64,000 nucleotides of DNA, from assembly GCF_001583495.1 (NCBI RefSeq), contig NZ_LQAQ01000093.1, positions 1 through 64,000 of the forward strand, written 5' to 3'. The notes under the pieces were generated by a model that saw only the letters and a list, made by a program, of their open reading frames with translations, was not told the DNA's origin and did no database searches. How positions within the stretch are numbered: position 1 is the stretch's first letter; the number at the start of each line of letters is the position of its first letter. Below, piece by piece: positions 35,458-44,209 of this stretch. This DNA comes from Flammeovirga sp. SJP92. Lineage in GTDB: Bacteria; Bacteroidota; Bacteroidia; Cytophagales; Flammeovirgaceae. The translations under genes were made by a program, and so were the position numbers.

Positions 35458-36789
35458 ATGAAAATGAATAAATTGGTTTTGATGGTAATGGGGTGGTTAA
35501 TGATCACTCCTAACCTTCAAGCACAAGAAGTCCTTTCCTTAGAAAGTTGTAGAGAAATGGCTTTATCACACAACCGTGATTTGAAAACAGCCGCTCTACA
35601 AATCCAAGAAGCGGAGTCTAATTATAAATTAGCCAAGAAAGCTTACCTGCCGAGTATTGAAGGGTCAGCTACAGGTATTATGATGCCGACTTTAAACCTT
35701 GATCTTTTCCCAGGAATGGCTATTCCTGAAGGACCTGCTATCCCTCCTATTGGTGTGGAAAGTCCTGGTATTTTAACTGCAGGTGTTTTTGCTGTTCAAC
35801 CTATTTATACTGGTGGAAAAATAAAAGCTGTCAACGAGCAAGCGAAATTAGGTAAAGCGATGAGTCAGGAAAATTACAACTTGACTTATGCAGAATTAAT
35901 TGAAAAAACAGACGAAGCGTATTGGAATGTAATTGCCGCTAAAGAAGGGGTAAAACTGACCAAAACGTATGTTGAGATGTTAGATAGTTTGGAATCTCAA
36001 ATGGAATTGATGTACAATGAAGGTCTACTTCCATTGAGTGAAAAACTGAAGGTGAGTGTACAGAAAAACCAAGCGGTATTAGAACAAGTCAAAGCCGAAA
36101 ACCAAGTCACATTAGCTATTCTTTTCCTGAGTCAGATTATTGGAATTGAAGATGAGACGAAATACGAGTTTATAGATGAATTGGCCTTTCAATCTTCTAC
36201 CATCAATATTCAAGAAGGCGTCAATATTGGATTGGCACAACGTTCTGAAATTAAACTATTAGATAACCATATCAGAATAAATGAGCTGGAGCAAAAAGTA
36301 ACACAGGCCGATTACCTTCCTCAAGTAGGTGTGATGGCCGGTGGTATGTATATCTATGGTAATAATGGACTGGACAATATTGACCCAATTGCAGTTGTAG
36401 GTGGTACGGTGAGAATTCCAATTTTCCATTTCAATGAAAGCCAAGAGAAAAAGACAGTAGCCAGACTTCAAACTCAAAAAGCCATTCATGAGCGTGATAA
36501 TGCATCAGAAATGATCTCTATTGAAATCAAACAGATCGGTTATCAATTAGAGGAAAATAGAAGATCCATTGCGATAGCTCAAGATAATATTACACAAGCA
36601 CAAGAAAGCTTGGAAGAAACAAAAATCAGTTTTTCATCAGGTTTAAATACAACAACAGAGGTATTACAGTCACAGTCAGAACTATTGAGAATGCAGTTTG
36701 AATTAATCTTGGCCTTAAAAAATCATGAGGTATTAAAAACAAAGTGGCTAAGAGCAACAGGACAGATTCATAACCCGCCGATTAGATAG
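35458..36789 (+). CDS. TolC-family outer-membrane efflux protein
   Basis: ATG 35458, 7 bp after the pump gene stop, gives 443 residues with a signal peptide (MKMNKLVLMVMGWLMITPNLQAQ). The protein has two repeats of the OEP domain with long alpha-helical stretches and conserved LSLESCREMALSHNRDLK and AKKAYLPSIEGSATG. It forms the exit duct of the RND pump. The open frame extends into the pump gene but without a signal peptide start. Confidence 0.9.
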   Translation: MKMNKLVLMVMGWLMITPNLQAQEVLSLESCREMALSHNRDLKTAALQIQEAESNYKLAKKAYLPSIEGSATGIMMPTLNLDLFPGMAIPEGPAIPPIGVESPGILTAGVFAVQPIYTGGKIKAVNEQAKLGKAMSQENYNLTYAELIEKTDEAYWNVIAAKEGVKLTKTYVEMLDSLESQMELMYNEGLLPLSEKLKVSVQKNQAVLEQVKAENQVTLAILFLSQIIGIEDETKYEFIDELAFQSSTINIQEGVNIGLAQRSEIKLLDNHIRINELEQKVTQADYLPQVGVMAGGMYIYGNNGLDNIDPIAVVGGTVRIPIFHFNESQEKKTVARLQTQKAIHERDNASEMISIEIKQIGYQLEENRRSIAIAQDNITQAQESLEETKISFSSGLNTTTEVLQSQSELLRMQFELILALKNHEVLKTKWLRATGQIHNPPIR

Positions 36790-36815
36790 TAATCGTTATT
36801 TCCAACAATGAAAAG

Positions 36816-36875
36816 CATGTAATGTTCGTTACATGTTCGCACTCTACCGAAAGTTTTTTACATTTGGTAGAGTGC
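36816..36875 (+). terminator. Two hairpins after tolC, the second enclosing a -7 box
   Basis: CATGTAA/TTACATG (36816-36835) is followed by a perfect 10-bp stem GCACTCTACC/GGTAGAGTGC (36839-36875). The loop of the second contains TACATTTG (36859-36866), a good -7 element for the kinase gene at 36890. The stems may end the pump transcript while the loop starts the next one. Confidence 0.55.
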
Positions 36876-36889
36876 ATTTCTAAAAAAGT

Positions 36890-37924
36890 ATGATTCACAA
36901 CGAAGACACCATATATGCCCCAAAATACATCATCAAAAGAATACTGCTTACTATTCTTCTGGGGTTTCTATCCAATTATTTATTACTGCAATTGATGGGC
37001 GGACCACCTGAAGGAATGAGTATTACGGTTCCTTTTACGGCTGGAACTCTATTCTATGTCATATTAGTAGAATCTATTATTTGGATTGATAAAAAGCTAG
37101 AACAAAAAATCCCTATTTCTCCCAAAAATTTCAAAAAGAGAATATTAAGTCAATTGGGTTATTCATCCATCGTTGCTGTGATTATTATGGCCGGTTTGAT
37201 GTATCTTATTCAATTTCCCAATTATGAAAGGGATACCATCATCGCCACCGTACTTTTTCTTTTGATCTCAATTATTGTCTTTATCTCTATCAGTTTTTTA
37301 TTCCTGCTTTTCAGAATCATCAAAAAAGGGCTGGAAATGGTATTGGAAGTAGAAAACTTGAAAGTGGAGAAATTAGAAATGAGTTATAAAGCCCTCCAAG
37401 ATCAATTGAATCCTCACTTTTTCTTCAATAACTTAAGTATTTTGAAATCGCTTATTGTTTTAAAGAAAGAACAGGAAGCCAAAGACTTTATTCAGAATTT
37501 CTCAAGTATCAGCCGTTACGCTTTACAACATTCTGATTGGGTGACGATCTTGGTGAAAGAAGAAATTGAATTTGTAAAACAATATACTTCTCTACATCAA
37601 GAAAGAGCCAAGAATAGTATTTTTCTAGACATCAATATCTCTGAAAAATGCATGAGCAAGGAAATTCCTCCCATGACTTTTCAATTACTGATTGAGAATG
37701 CCATCAAACATAATATTGCTGATGAACATTCGCCTTTGAATATTGAAATTTTTGAAGAAGAGGAATATATTGTGATTCAAAATTCATTGAATGAAAAAGC
37801 TTCAGCTTACTCTACCAAAAAAGGGTTGGAAAACCTTAAAAAGAGATTTGCCATATTGATTGACCAACCTTTGATTATTGAGAAAACAACCACACATTTT
37901 AAAGTGAAATTACCCTTATTATAA
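36890..37924 (+). CDS. LytS-type sensor histidine kinase
   Basis: This 344-residue protein has four membrane helices in the first 145 residues, a short linker, and a His_kinase (LytS/YehU type) domain with LQDQLNPHFFFNNLSIL (His176). A HATPase follows, with PPMTFQLLIENAIKHN. It has no extracellular sensor domain, so it probably senses something in the membrane. The gene is 12 bp before its LytTR partner and directly downstream of the RND pump, suggesting envelope stress or pump regulation. Confidence 0.9.
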   Translation: MIHNEDTIYAPKYIIKRILLTILLGFLSNYLLLQLMGGPPEGMSITVPFTAGTLFYVILVESIIWIDKKLEQKIPISPKNFKKRILSQLGYSSIVAVIIMAGLMYLIQFPNYERDTIIATVLFLLISIIVFISISFLFLLFRIIKKGLEMVLEVENLKVEKLEMSYKALQDQLNPHFFFNNLSILKSLIVLKKEQEAKDFIQNFSSISRYALQHSDWVTILVKEEIEFVKQYTSLHQERAKNSIFLDINISEKCMSKEIPPMTFQLLIENAIKHNIADEHSPLNIEIFEEEEYIVIQNSLNEKASAYSTKKGLENLKKRFAILIDQPLIIEKTTTHFKVKLPLL

Positions 37925-37936
37925 AACCATAAATAG

Positions 37937-38704
37937 ATGAACTACTTAATTATTGAAGATGAGATGTACAATGCCGAAATGTTGGAACTGATGGTTCAAA
38001 CACTTCGACCGGAATGGAATTTAATGGATAAAATAGACAAAGTGAGTACAGCGGTGGAGTGGTTTTCATCACCCAAAGCGGAAAACTGTGATGTCATTTT
38101 TATGGATATCCAATTAAAGGATGGTATTTCGTTCTCAATCTTTGATCAAGTTCATATCCCTCAACCCATCATTTTCACCACGGCTTTTAATCAGTATGCA
38201 ATACAAGCTTTTGAAGTAAACAGCGTGGATTATCTTTTAAAACCTGTAGACGAAAATAAACTGAGCAAATCCATTGAAAAATTGGAGGCAAGCAAGACAC
38301 CCAACAAGTCGGAACAGATCGATTACCAATTGATTCTTTCCGCTATTCAAGGGGAGAAAAAAGAATACAGAAAGCGTTTTTTGATTCATGGAGTTCAAGC
38401 TTTTTTCAAATTGGATGTCAGTGAAATCGCCTACTTAAAAAGTGAAGCCAATATTACCACTGCTGTACTTTTCAGCGGTAAAGAACATATTCTGAATCAC
38501 ACCTTAGAAAGCTTAGAATCACAACTAGATCCTAAAGATTTTTTCCGTGTTAACAGAAGCTGTATTGTCAATATTCAAAGCATCAAAAGTTTTGAAAATC
38601 ACTTCGGTGGTAAACTAGCCGTTTTCTTGACTACAAGTGAACAACCAGAAATTATGATCAGCAGGTTGAAAGCAAATTCGTTTAAAATGTGGATTGATCA
38701 GTAG
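37937..38704 (+). CDS. LytTR-family response regulator
   Basis: This 255-residue regulator has a receiver domain with Asp57 (VIFMDIQLKDG) and a C-terminal LytTR DNA-binding domain (about 150-252). The LytTR domain shows EIAYLKSEANITTAVL, FFRVNRSCIVNIQSI and the final FKMWID. It is the partner of the LytS-like kinase. It probably binds direct repeats near the efflux operon or the kinase promoter, but I could not point to the sites. Confidence 0.92.
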   Translation: MNYLIIEDEMYNAEMLELMVQTLRPEWNLMDKIDKVSTAVEWFSSPKAENCDVIFMDIQLKDGISFSIFDQVHIPQPIIFTTAFNQYAIQAFEVNSVDYLLKPVDENKLSKSIEKLEASKTPNKSEQIDYQLILSAIQGEKKEYRKRFLIHGVQAFFKLDVSEIAYLKSEANITTAVLFSGKEHILNHTLESLESQLDPKDFFRVNRSCIVNIQSIKSFENHFGGKLAVFLTTSEQPEIMISRLKANSFKMWIDQ

Positions 38705-38737
38705 GATATTGTTAGAAGTTTGAACTTCACGAACTAT

Positions 38738-38786
38738 AAAAAAAATAGCCTTCTCATAATGGATTATGACAAGGCTATTTTTTTTT
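38738..38786. terminator. Bidirectional terminator
   Basis: AAAAAATAGCCTT and AAGGCTATTTTTT pair, with an inner CATAAT/ATTATG extension. It ends the LytTR gene and overlaps the last codons of the convergent TPR gene. Confidence 0.85.
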
Positions 38787-40031
38787 TCTTGCGGCTTTTC
38801 TTCTCTTCTTATTATCTTTTCTAAACTTCTTAGCTTCTTCTTGGAGCTTCTTCCTACCTGCTGCATAGGTCAAGATTTTAGAATAATAAAGGTCTGCTTT
38901 TTCCCAATCTTCCTTTCGCTTGGCATAGCGAGCCAATGCAGCCAAAGAATAATGATAATAACCTGAACCGTAATCACCAATATCTTCTACAAACTTCACA
39001 GCTCTCAGATAGTAATAATTGGCCTTTTCAGGATCGTTGAGATAATCTCTGTAATAAGCTCCGAGATAAAAAGCTGCGTATCGGCCACTCATCTCCTCAT
39101 AACCAAACATACCCTTATCTACTCTCTCCAATAATAATTTACTCACGGTATGCAACTGAGGGTAACGACCACTATAATATAGTAAACGGGCGTAATACCT
39201 TTGGAAATAAGGATTGTTAGGGTATTTTTTATATAAATATTCAGAAACCTGTAAAGCTCGAATCATCTTTCCTCCATTAGAAGAGTGCACTTTCATTAAA
39301 TAGTACATGGCTTCAATTCGGGTATAGAAAGCTTCTTTTCCACACGTTTCTAGTTGTTCAATGCCTAGTTCTTTATCGCCTCCATCAAACATCCACAATA
39401 CCGTACGGAGCATTTTATAATTCTCCTTGATCCACTCAACATAATAATTGTACAGACCATCACCGTAAAGTAATTCTGGTGTCAATTCCGTTTTTGGCAT
39501 CCCTTTAAGGCGATCAAAGTAGTTCAATGCTTTTCGAACAGCAAAAGTAGCTTTCGCCCAATTGTGTCGCTCTCCATTCAAACGACCTTCAAAAGCCCAT
39601 GTCCCTGCAAGTATAAAAAGTGCTTCTTGATTGTCTTTGTCTTTCTTATAAATCCGGTCAGCGAAATAGATAGCAGAATCCATGTACACAAAGAAATCTT
39701 TGTCAAAAGAGGTGTTCTCAATATTGGGAACAATTTTCCACCACTGTGATAAACCTAGAAGAAAATAAGGAAGTGGGTGTTCTGGGTAGTGACTTTTAAG
39801 CCAATTGAATTGCCCTTCGGCTACCTTGAAATCAAAATTATACATAGCATCTATGCCCGACGTAATCTCTAACTGAACCGTAAGATTAGTCATTAGCATA
39901 TCTACTTCATCCAAGGACGGCAAGGAAGTTTGTGACCTAGCCTCTGTTGCTAAAAAGGAAGAAGTAATCAATGCAACAAAGAGCGTTAAGTATCTTTGTA
40001 ACGTATGTATAGTATCAGGTATTATTAGCAT
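38775..40031 (-). CDS. Exported tetratricopeptide-repeat protein
   Basis: This 418-residue protein has a signal peptide (about residues 1-33, ending TEARSQ) and then helix-turn-helix repeats across its length. TPR-like blocks are visible at about 65-100, 105-165, 225-300 and 325-385. It ends in a very basic tail (DNKKRRKAARKKK). TPR proteins of this kind act as protein-binding scaffolds in the periplasm. The partner is unknown. The last codons run into the shared terminator hairpin. Confidence 0.75.
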   Translation of the reverse strand: MLIIPDTIHTLQRYLTLFVALITSSFLATEARSQTSLPSLDEVDMLMTNLTVQLEITSGIDAMYNFDFKVAEGQFNWLKSHYPEHPLPYFLLGLSQWWKIVPNIENTSFDKDFFVYMDSAIYFADRIYKKDKDNQEALFILAGTWAFEGRLNGERHNWAKATFAVRKALNYFDRLKGMPKTELTPELLYGDGLYNYYVEWIKENYKMLRTVLWMFDGGDKELGIEQLETCGKEAFYTRIEAMYYLMKVHSSNGGKMIRALQVSEYLYKKYPNNPYFQRYYARLLYYSGRYPQLHTVSKLLLERVDKGMFGYEEMSGRYAAFYLGAYYRDYLNDPEKANYYYLRAVKFVEDIGDYGSGYYHYSLAALARYAKRKEDWEKADLYYSKILTYAAGRKKLQEEAKKFRKDNKKRRKAARKKK

Positions 40032-40179
40032 ATAAATAGATCGTCCTCAATAAGCACTCAGCCCAAATAACTTTAAACTAATTTTGAGTTCGTACTTAGA
40101 ACATCCCAAGTTATAATCAAGAAACAAATTACTTCTCAGATCCACTCCTTTATTTTAATTATTTAAGTTTTTTTATAAT

Positions 40180-43100
40180 TCAAATTACATCTTCTAATAG
40201 TTTTTCAGTGTCAAGCATCATTTTCACTATTTCTTCTATCAGTTTTTCTGTTTTATCTAAAAAGTCCAAATCTTGAATATCACCTATTGGCTGATCCACT
40301 TTGCAGGTTTTTAAGCCCTCATTTATTTTTCTAAAGAAATAGAATCCTGAAGCTACTCCTTTGCTTAAATCTATATCTGTGAGCCCTTCATTTTGCATCA
40401 CATTACTTGCCTTTCTCAATTTAGACTGAAACCTTCCATTCATTTTGTCTAGGCCTGCTTTGGTTAAAAGATAACTGTAGACTACCAATTGTAAGAATTT
40501 TCCTTTGTGCTCGTCTTCCAATAATTCAGTCCAGTTTTTCACACCCAAATCTACAGGATTAAAACCACCCGATTTATAATCCACCACTCTAAGCTGTCCG
40601 TCTATCACATCAATTCTATCTGCCATACCGGAGAGTTTGACTACTATTTTTTCTCCTTCCACCTCTACTTCAAAAGTATGATCCACAAATTTCTCCAACC
40701 CTACAATAGTAATCGCTTTATCATTGGACTGTTCAATTTCTTCAATCTGTTTTTTGAAAAATCTTTCCAGAAGATTTTGAGCTACTGCTTTTAGAAGTAG
40801 GTTTTGTCCTCTGCTTAGATCAGCCCCTTCTTCTTTAGCGGTATCTTGAATTAATTTCAAAATGAAAGTTTTGTCAGCAATCGCATTTTCGAAGTGTTCT
40901 TTTCTCAATACAAAAGGTGTATCAACAGCAGCATCTTTTAGTCCTGCCATCCTTCTCAAACCCCATTCACAAGCCAAGTGAATCAAGTTACCAAAGGTTC
41001 TATTGTCCAAGTCTTCTTCTACCTCTTCCTCTTCTTTGAGCTTTAGTACTTTTTCATCTATAAAGGTCAATGGATTTCTGATAAATGAATTCAATGCAGA
41101 CGGACTCACACCACTGGCTAGCCTTTCCTTGATTCGTATTTGAAGCACCTCTTCTTTTTCAATCGCAACAGGCAAAGCCATGGCTTTATCGGCTTTTGAT
41201 AACAGCCATACATCAGACTTCAGCGTAATTTGATTAGAAGGCACTTCAGCTAGCTCTTCTTTCACCTGCAAAACCAATCGGCTCATTTCTCCAATATCAC
41301 CTCCGACATTACTGTCCAAATAAGCAAAAACAAGGTTATCAGCCCTGTGGAATAATCTGTAAAAAGTATAAGCAAAGGCTGCCTCATTGTCCATATATGT
41401 TGGCATTCCATACTGTACTCTAGTATCAAATGGGATAATAGCTTCTACCGCTTTTTTGATTGGTAAGTTTCCTTCATTGCAAGAAAGAATCAATATATTT
41501 TTAAAATCCAATGCTCTACTTTCCAGCATACCCATAATCTGTAAGGGTGCAATTGGCACACCTGTAAATGGCACATTGGAAGAACGTAATAATTCCAAGA
41601 GCAATGACTTGAATACCGAAATAGATAATTGGCCGTTGTCTTGGGCAAATTGAGGCAAAGTATCTTGTAGACGACGGATGACTTTATAAAATTGTACTAG
41701 CAATTCACCTTCAAAAGAGTCTTCCAATGTTTCAGAAGAAGAAATTCCTAATGTATCAGGATTGGCTTTTAGAATATCTGCCAATACTTTTACCAATTCA
41801 ATAAAAGAACCTAATGCATTGCGATAGTCATTTCTCCAATCCTGGAACACTGCTTTATAGATAGGATGTTTATCTCCCCAATCGTTGAGCATTTCTAAAG
41901 GCACCCAAACCATTTTCTGCTTTACAATTTCATCTAAAATAGAAGTAGAAATTTCTTCAAACTCTTTCAATGAGCTAGTGTACTGAAAATAAGGGTGTCG
42001 TAATATATTTTGTACATCTTTGAAATACGCACTTTTTTTACTATCAGCAGAAAGTCTCATTCTTTCCTGTAGTTGAAAAATGGTTCTCAACAAATCAAAT
42101 AAAGGCGTTTTGAAGAATGGCATACCCATTGTAATATTGGTCATTTGTGCCAAAGTCTTCTCTTCTCCAAAATCTATATCAGGAAGCGATCTTAAAAGTG
42201 CAGGAAGCAACGCTTCATCAGGAAGAAGAATTGCCGTGTGATTCAGTGTTTTTTTAAAATCAGCTCTTTTCTCTGGTGTATCTAATAAACTTTTCAGCCA
42301 TTCTCCTGCATATTTGGCCTGCCCTACCACATTACTGATGGCTTTGATTTCCACTTGTTTCGGGTGTGTACTCCACCAGTCTTTTTGAAAATCAATATGC
42401 TGTTTGGCAAAACCTTCCGTATATCTTCTTAGATAATGCCCTGCTTCATGGTATTTGCTGAAATATTGTTTGTCGGCATCAAAGAAAGTCTGAGCTTTTC
42501 CAATGTCGGTGAGTTTTTGTACAATAGCCTGTTCTACGCCTGACATTTGTGAAAAACCTGCAAAAATTACTTTTTTAATCCCCAAATATTCAATCCTAGT
42601 CTCAAGGTTATTGTAAGCTTCTCTAAAAGCCAAACCACCATACGCAAAACCTTCTTTCTTCAGCTCCTCCTTAAATTCAAAATAAGTAGAAGACAGGTTC
42701 TCCCAGAATTCTAAGAAATCTGCCATGGTCTCTTTCTTGGCAAATAACTCATCGCGTACCTGCTTAATCAATTCCTCTTCCTCACCCAAAGATTCAGCCC
42801 AGTGCTCAATGGCTTTTGCCTCTCTCAGGTGTTCAAACATTTTTTCTGCCTGTTCTTCAGAGAGGTTGTTGTCAATCATATTAAATTCTCTCAATAATGA
42901 TTTTCCTAAAGCGCCAAACTTTTCTATGGTAATGGTTTTGTCTTTTTTTCTGTAAAGAGAAAATAGCTTAAATAATAATGTCACACTGTCTGCTTTCACC
43001 AAATTCGACAGTCTTTCTGCAAAACCTTCCATTGACAAAACCGCCGGAGCAATTGTGGTAGTAGGTATCACCTCTCCAAAATATTGCTTGAAGTACATCC

Positions 43101-43212
43101 CCGCCCTTCTCGACGGAAGTACCACAATAATTTTGGTCAACTGTTGCTGATGTTCGTTGTAAATACGCTGTGCAACTGATTTTAGAAATGGAAGGTGATA
43201 ATCTTGTGACAT
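40180..43212 (-). CDS. AddB-like PD-(D/E)XK nuclease
   Basis: This 1010-residue protein resembles the AddB/RexB side of a helicase-nuclease that processes double-strand breaks. The N-terminus (IIVVLPSRRAGMYFKQYF) is like a helicase-fold motif of AddB. The C-terminal RecB-type nuclease has NLIHLACEWGLRR (His), then GMADRIDVIDGQLRVVDYKSGG with the D...DYK catalytic core. No four-cysteine iron-sulphur cluster flanks the nuclease, unlike Bacillus AddB. No AddA (UvrD-type helicase) gene lies next to it here. Function in repair is inferred from the family. Confidence 0.8.
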   Translation of the reverse strand: MSQDYHLPFLKSVAQRIYNEHQQQLTKIIVVLPSRRAGMYFKQYFGEVIPTTTIAPAVLSMEGFAERLSNLVKADSVTLLFKLFSLYRKKDKTITIEKFGALGKSLLREFNMIDNNLSEEQAEKMFEHLREAKAIEHWAESLGEEEELIKQVRDELFAKKETMADFLEFWENLSSTYFEFKEELKKEGFAYGGLAFREAYNNLETRIEYLGIKKVIFAGFSQMSGVEQAIVQKLTDIGKAQTFFDADKQYFSKYHEAGHYLRRYTEGFAKQHIDFQKDWWSTHPKQVEIKAISNVVGQAKYAGEWLKSLLDTPEKRADFKKTLNHTAILLPDEALLPALLRSLPDIDFGEEKTLAQMTNITMGMPFFKTPLFDLLRTIFQLQERMRLSADSKKSAYFKDVQNILRHPYFQYTSSLKEFEEISTSILDEIVKQKMVWVPLEMLNDWGDKHPIYKAVFQDWRNDYRNALGSFIELVKVLADILKANPDTLGISSSETLEDSFEGELLVQFYKVIRRLQDTLPQFAQDNGQLSISVFKSLLLELLRSSNVPFTGVPIAPLQIMGMLESRALDFKNILILSCNEGNLPIKKAVEAIIPFDTRVQYGMPTYMDNEAAFAYTFYRLFHRADNLVFAYLDSNVGGDIGEMSRLVLQVKEELAEVPSNQITLKSDVWLLSKADKAMALPVAIEKEEVLQIRIKERLASGVSPSALNSFIRNPLTFIDEKVLKLKEEEEVEEDLDNRTFGNLIHLACEWGLRRMAGLKDAAVDTPFVLRKEHFENAIADKTFILKLIQDTAKEEGADLSRGQNLLLKAVAQNLLERFFKKQIEEIEQSNDKAITIVGLEKFVDHTFEVEVEGEKIVVKLSGMADRIDVIDGQLRVVDYKSGGFNPVDLGVKNWTELLEDEHKGKFLQLVVYSYLLTKAGLDKMNGRFQSKLRKASNVMQNEGLTDIDLSKGVASGFYFFRKINEGLKTCKVDQPIGDIQDLDFLDKTEKLIEEIVKMMLDTEKLLEDVI

Positions 43213-43415
43213 TTGTAAGTTTTTTAAAGTAATGCGACGAAATTACAAACAGATCAGAGATCATAAAAGAAGAATAATAATTTCTATATTTTTTTTATTA
43301 CAGCAACTATTTAATATTTCACACGTTCTTTAGTATATTAAGCTTGTCATGCTGATCAAGTATTAAAACAACGACCAATTATTATTTCATTCATAACTCT
43401 ATTATTTCTTTTGCT

Positions 43416-43655
43416 ATGAACATTCTCAAAGTAACTTTCGGATTCCTTCTTTTATGTTTAATTTTCGTTTTCACTCCATTTTTCAAAATGATTACATGGG
43501 TGGGGATTCAGTTCATTTCTTTCATCACATGGTTTGGAATGGGGACGCTTGCACTGATGATCGGAGCCTATTTTCAATTGAGAAAATTGTTTAGAAAAAA
43601 CGAGAAAAACACATTTCAGAAACCTTCCACTCCACACTATTCAATCACTCAGTAG
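43416..43655 (+). CDS. Small two-helix membrane protein
   Basis: This 79-residue protein has two hydrophobic segments (about 4-25 and 28-52) followed by a basic cytoplasmic tail (RKLFRKNEKN). I see no family match. The ATG start and the base composition look genuine. It is not obviously linked to its neighbours. Confidence 0.55.
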   Translation: MNILKVTFGFLLLCLIFVFTPFFKMITWVGIQFISFITWFGMGTLALMIGAYFQLRKLFRKNEKNTFQKPSTPHYSITQ

Positions 43656-44209
43656 AAAAGTTAAAAAATCATCTATTTCTTACACTATTGATAGAAAAGC
43701 CTTAGATTGATGTTTAACTAATTCAAAAAACTGTCTTATTTAAATAAGGGTCAAAATACACTTATTAGAGCACTTCACGCCCAATTCATAAAAGGTTAAT
43801 ACCTTCTCTCTTTTTTTTACTCAAAAATCAACAAAATACAGACAAGGCTTAATGGCTTACACTCAACAAAATGACAGTTTTACAACTTGGTATATGTCAA
43901 TATTTAAAAAGTAACATAAAGTTTATATAAATATTAATTTATTTACCCTACCCACCTGAAAAAATGTTAGATAATATTTAGTAAAAAGAGAATTTTTTGA
44001 ATTAAAAATGTGAATAAAGTTATATTTTTAGTTTGATAATTAACATTCTAACGGTTTCGCAACCGGTTACATAAAATCTTTCTGAATTTGATGACCTACA
44101 TCATACTAATCCATAAATAATTTACAAAAATTGCACATGCATTAAGAAACGTCAGAAAGACGTCACTTAATCATTGTTAATAATAATACAATTAAATTTT
44201 AATATTAAT
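43656..44209. other. 554-bp spacer upstream of the GT35 gene
   Basis: It is very AT-rich, with no tRNA, sRNA terminator or credible ORF. The last 180 bp look like a promoter region, with TTTTTAGTTTG (near -7 consensus but one base short) at 44027-44037 and a dyad at 44052-44065. An ACGTC/GACGT mini-hairpin lies at about 44150-44165. Confidence 0.5.
44052..44065. promoter_or_regulatory. Dyad CGGTT-TCGC-AACCG
   Basis: A perfect 5-4-5 inverted repeat with a central CG, the layout of LacI-family operators. It lies about 150 bp upstream of the GT35 start and just after a degenerate -7 box, so it may be a carbohydrate-responsive repressor site. Confidence 0.4.

Noticed and set aside
43656-44209. 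Hidden tRNA or small RNA gene
   Set aside because: No cloverleaf, CCA end or terminator hairpin was found in this AT-rich spacer.
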